The notes beneath the pieces are model-generated. The model was not told where the DNA came from. It saw only the letters and a program-made list of their open reading frames with translations, and ran no database searches. 15,489 nucleotides of DNA. Source: Colwellia sp. GTDB lineage: Bacteria; Pseudomonadota; Gammaproteobacteria; Enterobacterales; Alteromonadaceae. Shown piece after piece: positions 8,045 to 15,489 of this stretch (the first letter of the stretch is position 1; each line of letters starts with the position of its first letter). A program made the translations under genes and the position numbers. The stretch lies in the NCBI GenBank assembly GCA_003521815.1, contig DPHE01000030.1, positions 1-15,489 on the forward strand, read 5' to 3'.

Positions 8045-9397
8045 ATGACATCAACAGAAAGTACTGTAACACCCAAAAAAAGTAGTTTAACCACCAGAAT
8101 TATTATCGGCATGATTTCAGGAATTGCCCTTGGTAGCTTTTTACAATGGCTTATGCCTAATGGTCGTGATTTAGTCATTAATCTATTTTTATTTGAATTA
8201 TCACTGCAAAATTTTGTAGTTGATGGTGTACTTGAAATTATTGGCCAAATATTTATGGCAAGTTTACGAATGCTTGTTGTACCTTTAGTCTTTATTTCAC
8301 TTGTTTGTGGTGTTTGCTCATTGCAAGACACAACTAAATTAGGGCGAATTGGCGGTAAAGCAATCGGCTTATATTTAGTAACGACGGCAATAGCAATTAG
8401 TTGTGCCATAGCTATCGCAATCATTGTTGGCCCCGGTGAGGGCGTAGGTATGACGGCTAGCAGTAGCTTTACTTCCAGAGAAGCACCATCTTTTGCGCAA
8501 GTTATTATTCAAATGTTCCCTACCAATCCTTTTAAAGCCTTTACACAGGGCAATATGCTTCAAATCATTGTTTTTGCTTTACTCTTTGGTATTGCTATCG
8601 CGTTATCTGGGAAAGCAGGTGAACGCGTAGCAAGCTTTTTTGAAGACTTAAGTGAAGTGATCATGCGTTTAGTGGCTATTTTAATGAATGTAGCCCCATA
8701 TGGCGTATTCGCTTTACTCGCCACTTTATTCACCACCGTGTCACTTGAAACCTTTGGTAATTTAATTGTTTACTTTTTAGTGGTACTTGCCGTTTTATTT
8801 ATTCACGCCTTAGTAACTTATCCGCTAATGTTAAAATTATTTACGGGCTTAAGTCCTGCTATTTTTTTGAAGAAAATGCGTGATGCCGCCATTTTTGCAT
8901 TTTCAACCGCCAGCTCAAATGCAACTATTCCAGTTACGTTAGAAACAGCAACAAAAAAAATGGGCGTTGACAATTCAATCGCATCATTTACGGTGCCATT
9001 AGGGGCCACCATTAATATGGATGGCACGGCAATTATGCAAGGGGTAGCTACCGTATTTATCGCCCAAGTTTTTAGTCAAGATTTAACCTTAGCTGATTAT
9101 GTAACCGTTGTACTCACTGCCACTCTTGCCTCTATTGGTACTGCTGGAGTTCCTGGGGTTGGATTAATTATGCTAGCAATGGTTTTAGATCAAGTTGGCC
9201 TGCCTGTTGAAGGTATTGCCTTAATTATTGGTGTTGATCGATTGCTTGATATGACTCGCACAGCGGTGAATGTTACTGGAGATAGCATGGTAAGTATTAT
9301 TGTTGCTAAGTCTGAACAACAATTTGATAATGACATATTTTTAGATGACAAGGCTGGTAGTAACATTGAAGAGATAGATTTTCAACATTTAAGATGA
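8045..9397 (+). CDS. Dicarboxylate/amino acid:cation symporter (DAACS family, GltP/DctA type)
   Basis: A 450-residue inner-membrane carrier that imports glutamate, aspartate or C4-dicarboxylates with Na+ or H+. Family signatures are complete. The first re-entrant hairpin reads SSNATIP (290-296), and the unwound TM7 motif is NMDGT (324-328). The second hairpin is SIGTAGVPGVG (363-373). The TM8 substrate site is DRLLDMTRTAVNVTGD (398-413), where the Arg and following Asn/Asp contact the acidic substrate. Hydrophobic segments at about 15-37, 66-91, 106-129, 171-188, 205-230 and 239-263 match the fold. The Arg at 405 within MTRT indicates an acidic substrate, but glutamate and dicarboxylate preference cannot be separated. 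The ATG start at 8045 gives the usual short polar N-terminus; no Shine-Dalgarno is visible before it, and an in-frame stop lies at 8006-8008. It stands alone, divergent from the Ig-lipoprotein gene. Confidence 0.93.
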   Translation: MTSTESTVTPKKSSLTTRIIIGMISGIALGSFLQWLMPNGRDLVINLFLFELSLQNFVVDGVLEIIGQIFMASLRMLVVPLVFISLVCGVCSLQDTTKLGRIGGKAIGLYLVTTAIAISCAIAIAIIVGPGEGVGMTASSSFTSREAPSFAQVIIQMFPTNPFKAFTQGNMLQIIVFALLFGIAIALSGKAGERVASFFEDLSEVIMRLVAILMNVAPYGVFALLATLFTTVSLETFGNLIVYFLVVLAVLFIHALVTYPLMLKLFTGLSPAIFLKKMRDAAIFAFSTASSNATIPVTLETATKKMGVDNSIASFTVPLGATINMDGTAIMQGVATVFIAQVFSQDLTLADYVTVVLTATLASIGTAGVPGVGLIMLAMVLDQVGLPVEGIALIIGVDRLLDMTRTAVNVTGDSMVSIIVAKSEQQFDNDIFLDDKAGSNIEEIDFQHLR

Positions 9398-9510
9398 TTA
9401 ACAAATCAGAAACCTCTTTAGCAGAATTTCAGTGCCTTTTAGGCTGAACATTATTTACACTAATTTTTATGTCGAAATAATGATACAATCTAGTACCTAA
9501 TTTAACCTAG

Positions 9511-9708
9511 ATGGCGAAAACATTAATGCTAATCAAATTAACCCAAGACTTAGTATGTGGCACTGACACTTTTTCAACTGGTGAAGAGTTCGAGGCTGTA
9601 TTGATATTACCTCGTTCACAAACGGTAGAGTTTATTGCAGATTCAGGTAAAAAAATCAGAGTGTTTAATTATGAATACATGAAAGTAGCCTCTGCAACAG
9701 AAATCTAG
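9511..9708 (+). CDS. Small uncharacterized protein (65 aa)
   Basis: Not recognised. It is a 65-residue protein without a signal peptide or membrane segment. Sequence such as TGEEFEAV, QTVEFIADSG and KIRVFNYEYMKV alternates hydrophobic and polar residues and would fit a small all-beta, SH3-like barrel; this is inference from pattern only. A single Cys is at 16. Codon use and residue mix look like a real gene. The first ATG (9511) and the ATG at 9526 (MLIKLTQ) are both possible starts, and neither has a clear ribosome-binding site. A TACAAT at 9484-9489 could be a -10 box giving a leader of roughly 15 bases. It sits between the symporter (same strand, 113 bases upstream) and the convergent transporter operon; whether it is cotranscribed with the symporter is unclear, as no strong terminator separates them. 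Confidence 0.6.
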   Translation: MAKTLMLIKLTQDLVCGTDTFSTGEEFEAVLILPRSQTVEFIADSGKKIRVFNYEYMKVASATEI

Positions 9709-9716
9709 CTAAATTA

Positions 9717-9755
9717 GTCTTGTTAAGATAATTAATCAAAAATCCTATACAAGAC
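9717..9755 (-). terminator. Possible terminator hairpin at the end of the peptide-transporter operon
   Basis: GTCTTGT (9717-9723) pairs with ACAAGAC (9749-9755). An inner 6-bp extension, TAAGAT (9724-9729) with ATCCTA (9742-9747), leaves one bulged base and a 12-base loop. The one imperfect inner pair becomes G-U only in minus-strand RNA, which favours the operon direction. No U-tract follows on either side, so it may be an RNA-stabilising end rather than a true intrinsic terminator. Confidence 0.35.
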
Positions 9756-9796
9756 CATTGCTATCCCAAATAGAATATAAACGCTTTTTCATAATA

Positions 9797-10780
9797 TTAT
9801 TTAGGCAGTTCAAATAAGTGACAAGCTACCCAGTGTGGCTCATCTTTACTACCAACTTCAACTTGTGAAGGCGCTTTTACTTCACAAATATCCATGGCTT
9901 CAGGACAACGTGTTCTAAAAGTACAACCAGAGGGTGGATTTAGCGGTGAAGGTACATCACCTTTCAAAATTTGTCGTTGATTTTTGGTGGTTGGATCGGG
10001 TGTGGGTATTGCTGACAATAAGGCTTTTGTATAGGGGTGTCTTGGCTCTTTGTAAAGGCTATTAGCGCTTGCTTTTTCAACCAGTCTGCCAAGATACATT
10101 ACACCGACATCATCACTGATATGCTGAACTACCGCTAGATCATGTGAGATAAATAGAAACGATATGCCTAACGTTCTTTGTAGGTTTGAGATCAGATTTA
10201 AGACCTGTGATTGTACTGATACATCTAACGCCGATACAGCTTCATCGGCAACAATAAACTTAGGTTCAAGCGTCAGTGCTCTTGCGATACCTATGCGTTG
10301 ACGTTGACCGCCTGAGAACTCATGTGGATAGCGATGCAGTACATGTTTTCTTAAGCCGACAATATCAAGTAGCTCTTTAATTTTTTGTTGGCGAGATTCA
10401 GCGGTTCCAATTTTATGGGTTTCCAGTGGCTCAAGTAGCGTTTGTTGTATCGTTCTTCGTGGACTGAGCGATGCGTAAGGATCTTGAAAGATAATTTGCA
10501 TATCTCTGCGAGCGTCTACCAGCGCTTTTGCTTCAAGTTTGGTAATATCAGTGCCATCGAGTATAACTGCTCCACCTGTTGGTTCATGCAAGCGCAATAC
10601 CGCTCGACCCAGTGTAGATTTACCACAGCCAGATTCGCCTACAAGTCCCATAGTTTTTCCTTTTTCAAGGACAAAACTGACATCATCAACGGCTTTTAAT
10701 TGACTGACCACTCGATGAAATAATCCACCATGAATAGGGAAATGTTTTTTTAAATTTTTAACCTCTAATAGCACACTCAT
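9797..10780 (-). CDS. Peptide/nickel-type ABC importer, second ATPase (DppF/OppF-like)
   Basis: Cytosolic ATPase that pairs with the DppD-like subunit to power uptake. With the ATG at 10780 it has 327 residues: Walker A GESGCGKS (48-55), Q-loop Q99 in IFQD, signature FSGGQRQR (155-162), Walker B FIVADE (175-180) followed by AVSALD, and switch His H213. The C-terminal oligopeptide domain (HPYTKALLSAIP, 248-259) ends with C286, C292, C299 and C320. These have the spacing associated with the [4Fe-4S] cluster reported in related Opp/Dpp ATPases. An in-frame TTG at 10795 would add five residues. The ATG is preferred because GGAG lies seven bases upstream and it overlaps the preceding stop as ATGA. 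This is the last gene of the five-gene operon. Confidence 0.93.
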   Translation of the reverse strand: MSVLLEVKNLKKHFPIHGGLFHRVVSQLKAVDDVSFVLEKGKTMGLVGESGCGKSTLGRAVLRLHEPTGGAVILDGTDITKLEAKALVDARRDMQIIFQDPYASLSPRRTIQQTLLEPLETHKIGTAESRQQKIKELLDIVGLRKHVLHRYPHEFSGGQRQRIGIARALTLEPKFIVADEAVSALDVSVQSQVLNLISNLQRTLGISFLFISHDLAVVQHISDDVGVMYLGRLVEKASANSLYKEPRHPYTKALLSAIPTPDPTTKNQRQILKGDVPSPLNPPSGCTFRTRCPEAMDICEVKAPSQVEVGSKDEPHWVACHLFELPK

Positions 10781-11775
10781 GATATATCTCCACAAGGATG
10801 AAAACAGGCAAATTCACGGTTATCTTTACTTTGGTTTGCTGGCTGTTCTTGGTGACAACGATCATCTGAATATTGGCAGCGATCGGCGAAACGACAACCT
10901 TCGGGTAAGTGTAATAAATCAGGAACTGTACCAGAGATGGTGGGTAGTTCTAATACTTTATCTGCTCGAATTCTTGGGATTGAGGCCATCAGCCCTGCTG
11001 AATAAGGATGTTGCGGATTTTGAAACAGCGGTATGATGGGGGCTTGTTCTACAATGCGTCCGGCATACATAACTACCGCGCGTTGACAAGATTCGGCAAC
11101 AACACCTAAATCATGTGTTACCAGAACAACTGCAGTGCCTAATTCATGCTGTAATTTTACAATTTGTTCCATTACCTGAGCTTGAATTGTTACATCCAGT
11201 GCGGTGGTTGGCTCATCGGCTAATAATAATTTTGGATTACAAGATAATGCCATTGCTATCATTACACGTTGTCGCATTCCACCTGACAATTGGTGAGGAT
11301 ACTCATTAATACGCTTATCCGGTGATGGGATCCCTACCAGTTCTAACATTTCAATGGCACGATTTTTAGCTTGTTTACCCCGAATTTTTTGATGTCGTTT
11401 CAGTACATCTGTCATTTGATTTGCGATGGTAAAAACTGGGTTCAATGCTGTCATAGGCTCTTGAAATATCATTGATATTTCGCTACCACGTATTTTTCGA
11501 TACTCAGATTCAGGTAATCCAACTAACTCATGACCATTGAGTTGGATACTACCCGCAGTTATCTTACCTGGAGGCGATGGAATCAAACCTAAAATAGCCA
11601 ACGATGTTACTGACTTACCGCAGCCAGATTCACCAACAAGACCCATTGTTTCTCCATGCATAACATCAAAACTGATGCCATCTATGGCACGAACTACACC
11701 ACGTTCAGTATTAAATTCAACAACTAGATCACGTACACTTAACAAGGGTTTATTACGACTCATGTGAATACTCAT
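10777..11775 (-). CDS. Peptide/nickel-type ABC importer, first ATPase (DppD/OppD-like)
   Basis: 332-residue ATPase, the partner of the DppF-like subunit. It has Walker A GESGCGKS (48-55), Q105 in IFQEP, signature LSGGMRQR (163-170), Walker B LLLADEP (183-189) with the D-loop TALD, and switch His H221. The oligopeptide/dipeptide C-terminal domain has NPQHPYSAGLMASIP (253-267). Four Cys (C294, C300, C307, C324) repeat the spacing seen in the DppF-like protein, with a further Cys at 328, and could hold an [4Fe-4S] cluster. The start at 11775 overlaps the permease stop by 4 bp (ATGA). A second in-frame ATG four codons later is also possible, but the overlap and an upstream AAAGG favour the first. 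Confidence 0.93.
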   Translation of the reverse strand: MSIHMSRNKPLLSVRDLVVEFNTERGVVRAIDGISFDVMHGETMGLVGESGCGKSVTSLAILGLIPSPPGKITAGSIQLNGHELVGLPESEYRKIRGSEISMIFQEPMTALNPVFTIANQMTDVLKRHQKIRGKQAKNRAIEMLELVGIPSPDKRINEYPHQLSGGMRQRVMIAMALSCNPKLLLADEPTTALDVTIQAQVMEQIVKLQHELGTAVVLVTHDLGVVAESCQRAVVMYAGRIVEQAPIIPLFQNPQHPYSAGLMASIPRIRADKVLELPTISGTVPDLLHLPEGCRFADRCQYSDDRCHQEQPANQSKDNREFACFHPCGDIS

Positions 11776-12671
11776 GCGCTTACCTTTTTTGGATCTAATG
11801 CATCCTGTAAAGCATCTGAAAATAGATTAAATGCCATAACAAGTATAAATAATAAAGCTGAGGCAGCATAAAAGTTAGCAAACTCTCCGGCTTGTACTTC
11901 AAGTGTTGATTCAGCAATCATCAAACCCCAAGAAACTCCGTCTTTCACACCCAAGCCTAGGAAACTTAAAATCACTTCAGATTTAATTGCACCCACAAAA
12001 ACAATGGTTGATTGCACTAATAAAATATGGAATGTGTTTGGTAAAATATGCCTAAATATTATCGTGTACTGAGGAACACCCACGGCACGAGCAGCTTCAA
12101 CAAATTCGAAATTTTTTAATTTTATCACTTCACCACGAACAAGACGTGAAGTGGTTGTCCAAAATGTAGCAATCATTGCTACATGCATTGAATAAGCAAA
12201 ACCACTTAGTGCAAAGGCTATGGCCGCTACAAATAAATAAAATGGGATGGAATCGAGCACGCCCATTACCCAAAGAATAACTTCATCAACCCATGAGTTA
12301 CTAAAAAAACCAGATAATGCCCCCAAAATAGCACCTATCAAGGTTGAAATAACGGCTACGACTAATCCGACTTCAAAGGCTGTTTTAGTTGAAAATACCG
12401 CTCGTTCAAAAATATCCTGCCCAAGAATATTGGTACCAAACCAATATTGAAACGATATGTCTTCCCATTTTTGGCCATTATTATCAGACCATTCCGTGCC
12501 CCAAAGTCCAAATGCGACACCGAGTGCAACTAACATATAGAAAAAAACCACATATAGTCCCATCATCCCAGTACGGTCACGACGAAATTTATAAGCCGCC
12601 TTTGACCACATTGATTCACCTATTTTATCTTCTACCGGTTCAACAGTAGAGGGTTCTGGTACTGAACTCAT
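11772..12671 (-). CDS. Peptide/nickel-type ABC importer, permease C (DppC/OppC-like)
   Basis: 299-residue inner-membrane permease forming half of the translocation channel. A polar N-terminus of about 35 residues, as in OppC, precedes TM1 (38-57). Further hydrophobic segments lie near 97-121, 131-156, 212-235 and 266-285. A periplasmic stretch (58-95) contains HFGTNILGQD-like sequence, here YWFGTNILGQDIFER, which is typical of DppC/OppC. The cytoplasmic EAA loop (about 188-211, core EAARAVG, ending RHILPN) is the docking site for the ATPases. The start overlaps the permease-B stop by 4 bp (ATGA), and AGGA lies about 11 bases upstream. Translational coupling with its neighbours is likely. Confidence 0.93.
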   Translation of the reverse strand: MSSVPEPSTVEPVEDKIGESMWSKAAYKFRRDRTGMMGLYVVFFYMLVALGVAFGLWGTEWSDNNGQKWEDISFQYWFGTNILGQDIFERAVFSTKTAFEVGLVVAVISTLIGAILGALSGFFSNSWVDEVILWVMGVLDSIPFYLFVAAIAFALSGFAYSMHVAMIATFWTTTSRLVRGEVIKLKNFEFVEAARAVGVPQYTIIFRHILPNTFHILLVQSTIVFVGAIKSEVILSFLGLGVKDGVSWGLMIAESTLEVQAGEFANFYAASALLFILVMAFNLFSDALQDALDPKKVSA

Positions 12672-13621
12672 TTTAGAGAAATCCTCGGATCTACAACCTT
12701 GTATAAAATATCATTAATGATCAAGGTAAAAACAAACATGATTGCAGTTAATCCTATAACAGCCTTAAGAATAGGCTGATCGCCTGAAATAATAGCGTCA
12801 TAAGTAACTTTCCCTACTCCCGGAATGCCAAAATAACTTTCCAACAGTAGGCTACCCGAAATGACAACCAGTGGAATAGAAAACATGATTCGAGTAATAA
12901 TAGGAATTAAACTGTTTTTCAAAACGCTTTTAAACAATAGCTCAACCGGGTGGGCGCCAAATGCTTTGGCTGTTCGTACATGATCCCTACCCATTTCTTC
13001 AACAATAACTGCCCGGTAAAATCGAGTATTATAACCCAGAGATACAAAAATGGATGCTAAGGTCGGTACCGTTACATAGTGAAGATAATCGCTAAATGAA
13101 TAGACATCCCAACCTCTGACCGGGAATAGATCAAGTCCCTTCGACGAAGAAAATATTACTTGAAAGGCAATAATCACGATGAGGAAACTGATACTCATTC
13201 CCATAACAGAAACGCCCATAATTACCTTGTCGATCCAATGCCCTCGATGATAGGCCGCAATTAAGGCCAAAATTACTCCTAAAAGATTACCTAAAACAAA
13301 TCCCGGAAGAATTAATGCTAAAGAAACAGGCACTGTCCGGATCAAAATGCTCGATACTTTTTCACCTGATGAATCAGAATAACCGAAATCCATTGTCGCT
13401 AATTCTTTCAAATATTGTGTATAACGTACAACAAAACTTTGGTCGTAACCTAGCTGATGACGAACTTCGGTTATCTGCTCTTGCGTTGGATTTTTACCTA
13501 GTAGATCATATGTTTTATCGGGTCCAAAATGTACCATCAGTGTAAAGCTAATAAGCGTTACGCCTAATATTAAAGGGATCCCTGTGATAAGTTTTCTCAA
13601 GGTATATTGTAATGTTTCCAT
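12668..13621 (-). CDS. Peptide/nickel-type ABC importer, permease B (DppB/OppB-like)
   Basis: 317-residue inner-membrane permease, partner of permease C. TM1 lies at 11-31 (LITGIPLILGVTLISFTLMV), followed by a periplasmic section with the family's RHQLGYDQ...RYTQYL...DFGYS pattern (54-82), and then TM segments near 97-123, 134-157, 184-200, 245-262 and 287-306. The EAA-type loop is at about 212-236 (VRTAKAFG, ending KNSLIP). The late motif ESYFGIPGVGK (261-271) is typical of the DppB/OppB branch. Its ATG shares one base with the stop of the binding-protein gene (TAATG) and has the strongest ribosome-binding site in the window, GGGGAGGG six bases upstream. Confidence 0.93.
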   Translation of the reverse strand: METLQYTLRKLITGIPLILGVTLISFTLMVHFGPDKTYDLLGKNPTQEQITEVRHQLGYDQSFVVRYTQYLKELATMDFGYSDSSGEKVSSILIRTVPVSLALILPGFVLGNLLGVILALIAAYHRGHWIDKVIMGVSVMGMSISFLIVIIAFQVIFSSSKGLDLFPVRGWDVYSFSDYLHYVTVPTLASIFVSLGYNTRFYRAVIVEEMGRDHVRTAKAFGAHPVELLFKSVLKNSLIPIITRIMFSIPLVVISGSLLLESYFGIPGVGKVTYDAIISGDQPILKAVIGLTAIMFVFTLIINDILYKVVDPRISLK

Positions 13622-15462
13622 TATTTACCCTCCCCATCTAACACATCAACAAACTTTAGATGGAAGCCTCCTAGTATTTGGCTATCGGGATAAGAAATAA
13701 CATTTTTGTGCCATAAAAAAATATCATCACGAGACATTCCGGTAATACTGACACAGTCATCAATAACCATATTATTCATTTTTCTATAAATTTGTGTTCG
13801 CTCTGCTGATGGTAGCATGGTAGAAGTTTGTTCATACAATCGATTGTATTCAGGGTTATTATAATTGGCATTATTAGAACCCGGAGAACCATAAGGACCA
13901 TAGAAAAGTTGCAAGGTATTTTGGGCATCAGGGTAATCAAGTATCCATCCCATACCAATGATCATAATTTTTGCTTCCTTTACCGCCTTATTAAAATCAC
14001 CAAAACTGGCATAAGAATCAAAAACAACTTTCTCCTCTGGGAAACCTATATCCTTCATCCATCCTCTAAATTGTTCATAAATTTGCCTAGTGCTCACCGA
14101 TGCTACCCCACCATAAACTAGCGTCGGTACATTGTCTTTAGTCCAACCACCTTCTAACATCAAACGCTTTGCTTCATCTACATTACGCAATATAGAACTA
14201 TTTGAAAGTTGTGGATCAAATTCAGGTACAACGGGTGGAATAATACCTGGATATTCAACAGCTATACCAGAATAAAAAACATCATTTCTTTCTTTCCAGT
14301 TAAATGCTGAGCGGATAGCGCATCTAAGCAATTTATTGCGCTTGTCTCTAACAGGGTCATCGTTGTATCCAATTAAAGGATCACGCATATTAAAATCTGT
14401 ATGAACAAAGCCGGCTTCAATAGTATGAAACATATGATATTTATCACTCATTTCTGGTGTTAATACCAGAGAAGGCTTTTTCTGGCTAAGGATCTGATCC
14501 ACTTGTTCTACGGGGACCCCCGAAAAATTTATTTCACTTCCTTTGGTAAATGATGCCCATTTAGAAGCACTTTCTTTGATAAAATCTATCTTGAGTGCAT
14601 CAACTAATGGCGGCGATTTACCTGCAATTTTATCAATACCATAAGGTTCATGTAGTTTCGGATCATAACCTTCAAATGCTAGATCAATTGGCTCTTGACG
14701 ATATTTAATATTTCGAATCATCAACGCATAGTTTGATGATTCATAGCGAAGCATTTTAAAAGGACCGGAGCCAACCGGATGCACAGAAAATTCACGCCCA
14801 TAATAGTCAACTGCTTCATGCGGTACTATCGCTGAAAACCCCATTGCAAAAGTATGTGTTAGTTGCGGATAAGGTTTAAATAAAATAATTTGAATAGTGT
14901 GTGAGTCTATTGCTTTTAGACCTGGGATAGTCTGATTATAATTCGATCCCGCATCTTTCCATGCGTTAAGCCCCACAATTTTACCATCCCAAAGCCAAGA
15001 CCCTTGAGATCGATTAGTAACATCAAAATGTCGTTTAATGGAATATATAAGATCTTCTGCGATAACTTCTCGCCCTTTTCCATTTGGGAAAGCAGGATCG
15101 TCAGCATAAAACACTCCTTCTTTAATTTTAAAGGTATACATCAAGCCATCGTCAGATACCTCTGGCATGGCAACCGCAAAATTCGGCACTATTTCATAAG
15201 GGCGAGCAAGGTATTTATATCGATACAAGGTGTCATAAATATTGACCACAATAAAATTTGAATAAACTGTTGCAGCATTGACAGGGTCTAAACTACTTGG
15301 AGCACCGCCAAGTGAATGACGGTATATTTTTGCCGGACCTTTTAAATGACCTTCTAGTGCTTTATCAATATCTACTGCCGCATTACAGCCTGCTAATGAT
15401 ATAACTACGGTAAGTAGTATAAATACATTCAACAACTTGACGTTTGGAAGCAAAATATTCAC
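13621..15462 (-). CDS. Peptide/nickel-type ABC importer, substrate-binding lipoprotein (SBP_bac_5 family)
   Basis: 613-residue extracytoplasmic binding protein that delivers substrate to the permeases. A lipoprotein signal ends in LAGC with C26 lipidated; +2 is Asn, so membrane destination is unclear. Family features include SLDP (57-60), the LYDTLYRY-like motif (73-82), and the YTFKIKEGVFYADDPAF region followed by VIAEDLIYSIKR (109-143), the usual N-terminal lobe signature. At 613 residues it is longer than E. coli DppA or OppA (about 535), so substrate range cannot be assigned; peptide is most likely from its operon. A GTG start at 15462 gives the coordinates shown. The TTG at 15453 is an alternative, because AAGGTGA then becomes a well-placed ribosome-binding site, while no such site precedes the GTG. 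The promoter must lie beyond 15489. Confidence 0.9.
   Translation of the reverse strand: MNILLPNVKLLNVFILLTVVISLAGCNAAVDIDKALEGHLKGPAKIYRHSLGGAPSSLDPVNAATVYSNFIVVNIYDTLYRYKYLARPYEIVPNFAVAMPEVSDDGLMYTFKIKEGVFYADDPAFPNGKGREVIAEDLIYSIKRHFDVTNRSQGSWLWDGKIVGLNAWKDAGSNYNQTIPGLKAIDSHTIQIILFKPYPQLTHTFAMGFSAIVPHEAVDYYGREFSVHPVGSGPFKMLRYESSNYALMIRNIKYRQEPIDLAFEGYDPKLHEPYGIDKIAGKSPPLVDALKIDFIKESASKWASFTKGSEINFSGVPVEQVDQILSQKKPSLVLTPEMSDKYHMFHTIEAGFVHTDFNMRDPLIGYNDDPVRDKRNKLLRCAIRSAFNWKERNDVFYSGIAVEYPGIIPPVVPEFDPQLSNSSILRNVDEAKRLMLEGGWTKDNVPTLVYGGVASVSTRQIYEQFRGWMKDIGFPEEKVVFDSYASFGDFNKAVKEAKIMIIGMGWILDYPDAQNTLQLFYGPYGSPGSNNANYNNPEYNRLYEQTSTMLPSAERTQIYRKMNNMVIDDCVSITGMSRDDIFLWHKNVISYPDSQILGGFHLKFVDVLDGEGK
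13628..13635 (-). promoter_or_regulatory. Strong Shine-Dalgarno for permease B inside the 3' end of the binding-protein gene
   Basis: GGGGAGGG on the minus strand lies six bases before the permease ATG and within the last codons of the upstream gene. It permits efficient re-initiation at the TAATG junction and could let permease synthesis be set independently of the abundant binding protein. Confidence 0.6.
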
Positions 15463-15489
15463 CTTTAATTTGTTTTTTTATTTTTTATT

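Noticed and set aside
9437..9451. GCC-TTTTA-GGC stem after the symporter as a terminator
   Set aside because: Only three G-C pairs, mismatches outside them, and no U-tract directly after the stem.
10238..10260. DEAVSALD in place of DEPVSALD at Walker B of the DppF-like ATPase
   Set aside because: The Pro to Ala change is common in OppF/DppF relatives, and the catalytic Asp-Glu pair is intact.
9797..15462. Antimicrobial-peptide resistance (Sap) operon
   Set aside because: Gene order alone fits Sap, Dpp, Opp and nickel systems equally; nothing in the sequence singles out Sap.
1..15489. Defence system, prophage, integron, IS element or CRISPR array
   Set aside because: No transposase, integrase, attC-like site, direct-repeat array or toxin/antitoxin-type pair was found on either strand.

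Overview
The window reads as a piece of chromosome from an AT-rich gammaproteobacterium. Gene content (long TopA with three four-cysteine clusters, a Na+/H+-dicarboxylate-type symporter, Ig-domain lipoproteins, a Dpp/Opp-type peptide importer) and base composition fit a marine Alteromonadales such as Colwellia or Thalassotalea. That placement is inferred from style and was not tested by a search.

Left part (1-4396): a possible frameshifted gene end (1-116), a GNAT acetyltransferase on the minus strand (369-1010), a strong intrinsic terminator (1161-1208), then topA on the minus strand (1300-3987). The 409-base gap upstream of topA carries two back-to-back perfect palindromes (4139-4150 and 4154-4177), and a perfect 11-bp inverted repeat whose right arm runs into the start codon of the next reading frame.

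Middle (4397-9708): a clearly decayed arginase/formimidoylglutamase-family gene (4397-5410, plus strand) with three stops, three frame changes, a lost metal-site Asp and an internal deletion. Next is a bidirectional-looking hairpin and a 772-residue lipoprotein with about five Ig-like domains and four EF-hand-like calcium loops (minus strand). Divergent from it is a DAACS-family dicarboxylate/amino-acid:cation symporter (plus strand), followed by a 65-residue conserved-looking orphan protein (plus strand).

Right part (9797-15462, minus strand): a complete five-gene peptide/nickel-type ABC importer transcribed as one unit. The order is lipoprotein substrate-binding protein, two permeases and two ATPases, all joined by 1-4 bp start/stop overlaps. 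Together they form a binding protein, a heterodimeric membrane channel and a heterodimeric ATPase. The promoter lies off the right edge of the window.

Most of the window is ordinary housekeeping and transport. No CRISPR array, tRNA, rRNA, insertion sequence, prophage or defence system was seen. The features most worth a second look are the palindrome cluster beside the decayed gene, the Ig/EF-hand lipoprotein and the orphan small protein.
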